Positions 41,665 through 46,295 of a DNA stretch of 46,295 nt are shown here, piece after piece. Both the position numbers and the translations under genes were made by a program. This stretch comes from Clostridia bacterium. GTDB taxonomy: Bacteria; Bacillota; Clostridia; Oscillospirales; Acutalibacteraceae. Within the stretch, counting starts at the first letter, position 1; every line of letters starts with the position of its first letter. The notes under the pieces are model-generated. The model saw only the letters and a list, made by a program, of their open reading frames with translations, searched no databases and was not told the origin of the DNA. Location of the stretch: positions 1 through 46,295 of the forward strand of contig JAFTWW010000004.1 in assembly GCA_017465085.1 (NCBI GenBank), written 5' to 3'.

Positions 41665-42786
41665 TCAGCTTTCTTTAAGCTCACCGTTGGAGGCGGCCTT
41701 TAGATAGGCATTTATAAAGCCATCTAAATCTCCATCCATAACGGCATTGATATTGCCTGATTCAAAGCCCGTGCGGTTATCTTTAGCAAGGGTATAAGGC
41801 ATAAATACATAGGATCTTATCTGTGAGCCCCAGGCAATTTCCTTTTGAACTCCCTTAATATCATCTATCTTTTCAAGATGCTCTTTTTCCTTAATTTCAA
41901 GGAGCTTTGATTTAAGCATCTTCATAGCCTGATCTTTATTCTGAAACTGACTTCTTTCATTCTGACAGGCAACCACGATACCCGTGGGAATATGGGTAAG
42001 ACGAACGGCAGATGAGGTTTTATTGATGTGCTGACCGCCTGCGCCCGAGGCTCTGAAAACATCCATTTTAATATCCTCATCTCTGATATCGATATCGATA
42101 TCATCACTGATTTCGGGCATAACCTCAATAGAAGCAAAGGAGGTATGCCTCCTGCCCGAAGCATCAAAGGGAGAAACGCGAACTAAGCGATGAACACCCG
42201 ATTCACTCTTGAGATATCCGTAGGCATTCTCACCTTCAATAAGCATTGTAGCGCTTTTAAGACCTGCTTCATCGCCATCAAGGAAATCGAGTACCTTAAC
42301 AGTAAAGCCGTGGCGTTCACTCCAACGTGTGTACATACGAACAAGCATAGAAACCCAATCCATAGCTTCGGTACCGCCTGCGCCTGCGTGGAAGGTTAAA
42401 ATAACATTATTAGCATCATATTCGCCTGTTAAAAGAGTGCTAAGAGTTAAGGATGCAAGTTCTTTTTCAAGCTCATCCACCGAGACGGTAATTTCATCAA
42501 CAAGTGATAAATCACCCTCCTCATCACCCATTTCGATTAAAACCAATAAATCCTCATAGGAGGCGGAGAGTTTATCATAGCTTTCAACCTTGTTTTTGAG
42601 CTTACCTGTTCTTTGAAGAACTGCCTGGGAGCCCTCAAGGTCATCCCAAAAGCCAGGGGCCGCCGCCTTAAGCTCAAGCTCCTCTATTTCCCTTTTAAGT
42701 CTATCATAGCCTATGGCATCACGAAGACCTCTTATTTCATCTTCATTGGCAACAAGGCGGAGCTTTAACTGTTCAAATTCAAGCAT
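41665..42786 (-). CDS. prfB: Peptide chain release factor 2
   Basis: Class I release factor for UAA/UGA codons, 373 residues. The stop-codon recognition tripeptide SPF (205-207) marks RF2, and GGQ (250-252) triggers peptidyl-tRNA hydrolysis. The reading frame is continuous from MLEFEQL onwards, with no internal UGA and no need for the +1 programmed frameshift that autoregulates RF2 in many bacteria. The ATG overlaps the prmA stop as TAATG. Confidence 0.96.
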   Translation of the reverse strand: MLEFEQLKLRLVANEDEIRGLRDAIGYDRLKREIEELELKAAAPGFWDDLEGSQAVLQRTGKLKNKVESYDKLSASYEDLLVLIEMGDEEGDLSLVDEITVSVDELEKELASLTLSTLLTGEYDANNVILTFHAGAGGTEAMDWVSMLVRMYTRWSERHGFTVKVLDFLDGDEAGLKSATMLIEGENAYGYLKSESGVHRLVRVSPFDASGRRHTSFASIEVMPEISDDIDIDIRDEDIKMDVFRASGAGGQHINKTSSAVRLTHIPTGIVVACQNERSQFQNKDQAMKMLKSKLLEIKEKEHLEKIDDIKGVQKEIAWGSQIRSYVFMPYTLAKDNRTGFESGNINAVMDGDLDGFINAYLKAASNGELKES

Positions 42787-43748
42787 TAGTTTTCCTCCTT
42801 AACCGAAGCATTTGAACCCAAACCACTGCTTTGACTAACAAGCACATAGGCGTGCCACTCCTCGCGGGTGCGGTTTTCTATAATCTTAAAACCGTGGCTG
42901 ATAGCAGATTTCTCCACCTCATCGGCACGGATATCAATAATTCCCGATATAACGAGAATGCCGCCATCCTTTATAAAATCACCAACATTATCAAAAAGTC
43001 TTATAATAACATCGGCTACTATGTTGGCGCAAACAATATCGTATTTCCCGCTTATCTTATCGGCAAGGTCACCGACTATAAATTTGGTTCCCTTATCAAC
43101 ACCGTTACGAACTGCGTTCTCATTAGCTGTTTTTACAGAAAGCGCATCAATATCAACGCCAATGGCACTCCTAGCGCCTAAAAGCATCGAAGCAATAGCA
43201 AGGATTCCGCTACCCGTACCAACATCAAGTATCTCACTATCACCTTTTACTTTATTTTCAAGGATCTCGAGGCAAAGCGAGGTAGTAGCGTGGGTACCCG
43301 TGCCGAAAGCGGCGCCCGGGTCAAGACTGATAACGGTGCGATTATCTTTATTATCATAATTTTCCCAACTGGGACAAACCGCAAGTTTTTCCCCTATTTC
43401 AAACGCTTTGAAATACTTTTTCCAATTTTCATTCCAATCGTTATCATCCACGGTTTCAATGCCAAGCTCAAAATCAATGCCTGCCGCAGTTAAACGCTCC
43501 TTTAAGAATGATAACGCCTCTATTGCATTATCACTATCGGCAATATAAAGGTGGATTATGGATTTTGTTCTATCCTTATTAACCAGCTCCTCATCGATAA
43601 GGTCGATGTGAGCGATATCAAGAGCATCCTGCTCAAGATTTGAATAATCCTCAATATAAATCCCGTAAGGCACCGTCATATTAGCTATGGCAGCCGCCTC
43701 ATCCACCTGCTCGGTAGGCACAGATGTAGTTATTTCAATCCAATCCAT
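42786..43748 (-). CDS. prmA: Ribosomal protein L11 methyltransferase
   Basis: SAM-dependent methyltransferase of 320 residues that modifies ribosomal protein L11. An N-terminal substrate-binding domain (about 1-110) precedes the Rossmann methylase with DVGTGSGILAIAS (motif I) and CANIVADVI (motif IV). The length is normal. It overlaps prfB by one base, so two ribosome-directed genes are coupled. Confidence 0.94.
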   Translation of the reverse strand: MDWIEITTSVPTEQVDEAAAIANMTVPYGIYIEDYSNLEQDALDIAHIDLIDEELVNKDRTKSIIHLYIADSDNAIEALSFLKERLTAAGIDFELGIETVDDNDWNENWKKYFKAFEIGEKLAVCPSWENYDNKDNRTVISLDPGAAFGTGTHATTSLCLEILENKVKGDSEILDVGTGSGILAIASMLLGARSAIGVDIDALSVKTANENAVRNGVDKGTKFIVGDLADKISGKYDIVCANIVADVIIRLFDNVGDFIKDGGILVISGIIDIRADEVEKSAISHGFKIIENRTREEWHAYVLVSQSSGLGSNASVKEEN

Positions 43749-43756
43749 AATAACTC

Positions 43757-44893
43757 CTAAAACTTAAAATACTTTGATATTTCACTCATATCCGCAAACA
43801 CACAGCCCTGCACCATTCCGTTTCTGCCGCCGCCGCGAATATTTAATTTGGTTTTCAAATACTTAAAGAACTCATCAAGGGACTCCACATCTCCGCATAT
43901 GGCAAAATTATATCCGCCATCGCATTTTGAAAAGGCAGATTTTATTCCGCCATAGGTTTTATGTAAACCATCAGCCAGCATTTGCAGTTCTTTAATTTCA
44001 AAATTTTCTTCGATTACACCATCAAGCTCGGTATTAAAACCCTTAACGATATTATCTGTTATTCTCTTGTTTAATGCCGAAACCTTATGCTTCTCATCCT
44101 CATATTTTTTCTCAAGCTGCAAAACCACATCAGCAATGCTGTTTTGTTTAGCCGCTAGAGTTGCAGATATTTTAAGGGCATTTTCATACTTATTACGATA
44201 ATCCTTTAGGGCGAACTCGCCGCATTTCATAAATATTCTAATGCCGCCTCGCAGGGCTTCAAAATCAAGTAGCTTGATAATACCGATTTCTCCTGCCTCC
44301 TTCACATGAGGAGCGCAACAGGCACACATATCGGTATTTTCAATTTGAACTATCCTTATATCACCATCAATTTCCTTTTTACTGCGATAAGGTAGCTTCT
44401 GGAGTTCTTCCTTTGAAGGATACCATGCTTTAAATTTAACATTCTGCCACACCCTTTTATTTGCCTCGTATTCAATTTCATCAAGCTGAGCGCGGCTTAA
44501 AACCCCGTTAAAATCGAGGGTTACAAAATCCTCACCTAAATGGAAGCCCACATTATCAAATCCGTATTTTTCATTAACTATACCCGAAACAATGTGCTCT
44601 CCCGAATGATTTTGCATAAAGGCAAAGCGGCGATCAAAATCAAGAATACATTTAGCCTTACCCTTTTCCAACGGCTCTTTGGTGCAATGATATATCACAT
44701 TATTATCCATAAACACATAATCAACCGAAACACCGTTGATGGCGCCTGTATCCGAAGCCTGTCCCCCACCTTCAGGGAAAAAGGCGGTGCGGTCAAGCAC
44801 TGTGATATAACCATCCTCTGTTTTTGTTACTGAAATTATTTGGGCATCAAATTCACTTATATGGGAATCTATTTCATAAAGTCTTTCTGTCAT
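43757..44893 (-). CDS. AlaX-like alanyl-tRNA editing protein with DHHA1 domain
   Basis: Protein of 378 residues resembling the C-terminal half of alanyl-tRNA synthetase without the aminoacylation core. The editing site is visible as HSGEH (near residue 95) and CACCAPH (about 190). A coiled-coil-like stretch (about 240-290) leads to a DHHA1 domain with the glycine-rich RGGGRNGMVQG end. It should hydrolyse mischarged Ser- or Gly-tRNA-Ala in trans. The start is the ATG at 44893, overlapping the murC stop as TGATG; the TTG one codon earlier is less likely. Confidence 0.88.
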   Translation of the reverse strand: MTERLYEIDSHISEFDAQIISVTKTEDGYITVLDRTAFFPEGGGQASDTGAINGVSVDYVFMDNNVIYHCTKEPLEKGKAKCILDFDRRFAFMQNHSGEHIVSGIVNEKYGFDNVGFHLGEDFVTLDFNGVLSRAQLDEIEYEANKRVWQNVKFKAWYPSKEELQKLPYRSKKEIDGDIRIVQIENTDMCACCAPHVKEAGEIGIIKLLDFEALRGGIRIFMKCGEFALKDYRNKYENALKISATLAAKQNSIADVVLQLEKKYEDEKHKVSALNKRITDNIVKGFNTELDGVIEENFEIKELQMLADGLHKTYGGIKSAFSKCDGGYNFAICGDVESLDEFFKYLKTKLNIRGGGRNGMVQGCVFADMSEISKYFKF

Positions 44894-46266
44894 CAACCTA
44901 ATTTCTCCTGAACGATATGCGCGGCCTTGTAAATATCTCCTCCGCCCATAGTTATAACGAGGTCGCCTTCATTTGCTGTTTTAATGATATAATCTGCTAT
45001 GTTTTCAAACCCATCAACCACAACTGCATCGGGCAACTCCTTAGCTAAATCTTCGGAATAGATATTATAAGTATTTATCTCGCGAGAGCCCATAATTGAG
45101 GTTAAGATAACCTTATCAGCAACAGATAAAGCCTTAATAAAATCATCCTTTAGCAGTGCTGTGCGGGAAAAGGTAAAGGGCTGAAAAACAGCAATAACAC
45201 GCTTATAATCAAGCTCCTTAGCGGCTTTAAGGGTGGCGTTAATCTCGGTGGGATGGTGAGCGTAATCATCAGCCAAGGTAAAACCGTTATATTCACCCAA
45301 AAACTCAAATCTTCTTCCTGCGCCAGTAAAGGTTTTAACCGCATCGGCAATTCCCTGTGGCGCAACGCCCATATCATCGCACACACAAAATGCGGCAAGA
45401 CCGTTAAGAACATTGTGCCTACCCGGAATATGCATATCAAGGTGGCCGCGTTTTTCTCCGTTTCTAATAACATCGAAGGAGAAACCATATCTGCCGCTCA
45501 CTATATTATCGGCATAATAATCGTTGGTTTTATTAAAGCCAAAAGTTATTATTTTAGCGTTAGACGAATTTGCGGCCTTTAGCGCTAATTCATCATCACC
45601 ATTAACAAAGCAAAGGGATGACATAGCAACAAATTTACTAAAAGACTTGACAAGATTATCCATAGTCTTAAAATAATCAAGGTGGTCATTATCAACATTA
45701 AGCAGTACCGAAACATCGGGGCTCATCTGCAAAAAGGTATCAACGAACTCACAGGCCTCACAAACGAGGGTTTGGGAATTACCCGTAACGCCGTTTGAAT
45801 TAACAAGTGGAAGCTTGCCTCCGATAACTGCATTAGGTTCTCTCTTGTTCAAAATGAGAATTTGTGTTATCATAGAGGTAACGGTGGTTTTGCCGTGGGT
45901 ACCGCAAACGCCTATAACATTATCATAATATCTTGTAAGGGCCCCTAAAAGATGGGAACGCTCCATGGTGGGAATACCGTTATTTCTTGCGGCAACAAGC
46001 TCTGGATTATCCTCTGAGATAGCGGCAGAATACACCACAAGCTCAGCTCCCTCAATATTATCGGCGCTATGACCCATAAATACTTTTGCCCCAAGCTTCC
46101 TCACTCTTTTAAGAGGATCGCTCTCGTTGTTATCGGAGCCCGAAAGTATATAACCCTTTGCATTAAGGATTTCTGCTAAGGGGCACATACCGCTACCGCC
46201 TATACCAATCATATGAATCCGCTTGATTCCCTCAAGCAATTTATCTTCTTTGAGAAGCTCTTTCAT
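44893..46266 (-). CDS. murC: UDP-N-acetylmuramate--L-alanine ligase
   Basis: Cytoplasmic enzyme of 457 residues that adds L-alanine to UDP-MurNAc, the first amino-acid step of peptidoglycan precursor synthesis. The N-terminal IGIGGSGM binds the UDP part, and the ATP-binding GTHGKTT is at 122-128. GGAGTG precedes ATG. It is the first visible gene of the murC-alaX-prmA-prfB-PPTase operon; its promoter probably lies outside or at the very edge of the window, since only 29 bases remain upstream. Confidence 0.96.
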   Translation of the reverse strand: MKELLKEDKLLEGIKRIHMIGIGGSGMCPLAEILNAKGYILSGSDNNESDPLKRVRKLGAKVFMGHSADNIEGAELVVYSAAISEDNPELVAARNNGIPTMERSHLLGALTRYYDNVIGVCGTHGKTTVTSMITQILILNKREPNAVIGGKLPLVNSNGVTGNSQTLVCEACEFVDTFLQMSPDVSVLLNVDNDHLDYFKTMDNLVKSFSKFVAMSSLCFVNGDDELALKAANSSNAKIITFGFNKTNDYYADNIVSGRYGFSFDVIRNGEKRGHLDMHIPGRHNVLNGLAAFCVCDDMGVAPQGIADAVKTFTGAGRRFEFLGEYNGFTLADDYAHHPTEINATLKAAKELDYKRVIAVFQPFTFSRTALLKDDFIKALSVADKVILTSIMGSREINTYNIYSEDLAKELPDAVVVDGFENIADYIIKTANEGDLVITMGGGDIYKAAHIVQEKLG

Positions 46267-46295
46267 AATAACACTCCATATATTATCTAAACATA

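Overview
The window is a stretch of chromosome from a low-GC, anaerobic, endospore-forming member of the Firmicutes (Clostridia). The gene content suggests an Oscillospirales/Ruminococcaceae-like gut bacterium. The evidence is a SpoVAC spore protein, oxygen-sensitive pyruvate formate-lyase, a pyrophosphate-type phosphofructokinase, several radical SAM enzymes, lipoproteins with Gram-positive-style lipoboxes, AGGAGG-type ribosome sites and many TTGACA-17-TATAAT promoters. The genus is an inference; no rRNA gene is present. I found no transposase, integrase, phage gene, CRISPR array or tRNA.

Layout, left to right. At 1-171 lie an intergenic palindromic repeat cut by the window edge and two terminators. 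At 172-5780 (minus) are a cell-surface polysaccharide deacetylase lipoprotein and a glgP-GH13 operon for intracellular alpha-glucan breakdown. At 6071-9940 (plus) are azlC-azlD, a YgiQ radical SAM protein and a secreted serine hydrolase. At 9961-14680 (minus) are an AI-2E-family transporter with a metallophosphoesterase, and a complete zur-znuA-znuC-znuB zinc uptake operon with a consensus promoter and an adjoining operator-like palindrome. At 14941-21252 are an orphan sugar-type binding lipoprotein, rodA, and an AraC regulator divergent from a Gfo/Idh/MocA oxidoreductase plus an MFS transporter. At 21379-24485 is pflB-pflA behind a ZTP (pfl-motif) riboswitch. At 24597-26437 are an AEC carrier and a YhcC-type radical SAM protein.

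The stretch 26651-28571 is the most accessory-looking part. It holds a short-lived-looking lipoprotein gene, a small membrane zinc-ribbon protein, a gene tail, and a membrane protein gene interrupted by one in-frame TAA. Next comes a membrane protein plus spoVAC operon that shares its -35 hexamer with the divergent trmL promoter. Then pgk-tpiA-gpmI (lower glycolysis, plus) faces a minus-strand run of capD-like dehydratase, typA, exonuclease, PflX-like radical SAM and PPi-PFK. Between the two runs sits the C-terminal remnant of an AraC regulator. The right end is a tightly coupled minus operon, murC-alaX-prmA-prfB-PPTase.

How the genes fit together: the glucan phosphorolysis operon, PPi-PFK, pgk-tpiA-gpmI and pflBA together outline fermentation of stored or imported glucans to acetyl-CoA and formate. 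The riboswitch ties pfl expression to one-carbon (10-formyl-THF) status. I did not find a clear undescribed multi-gene system. The best leads are the SpoVAC-linked membrane protein with its shared-promoter arrangement, the 20-bp palindrome in the leader of the orphan binding protein, and a shared N-terminal linker design in two lipoproteins.
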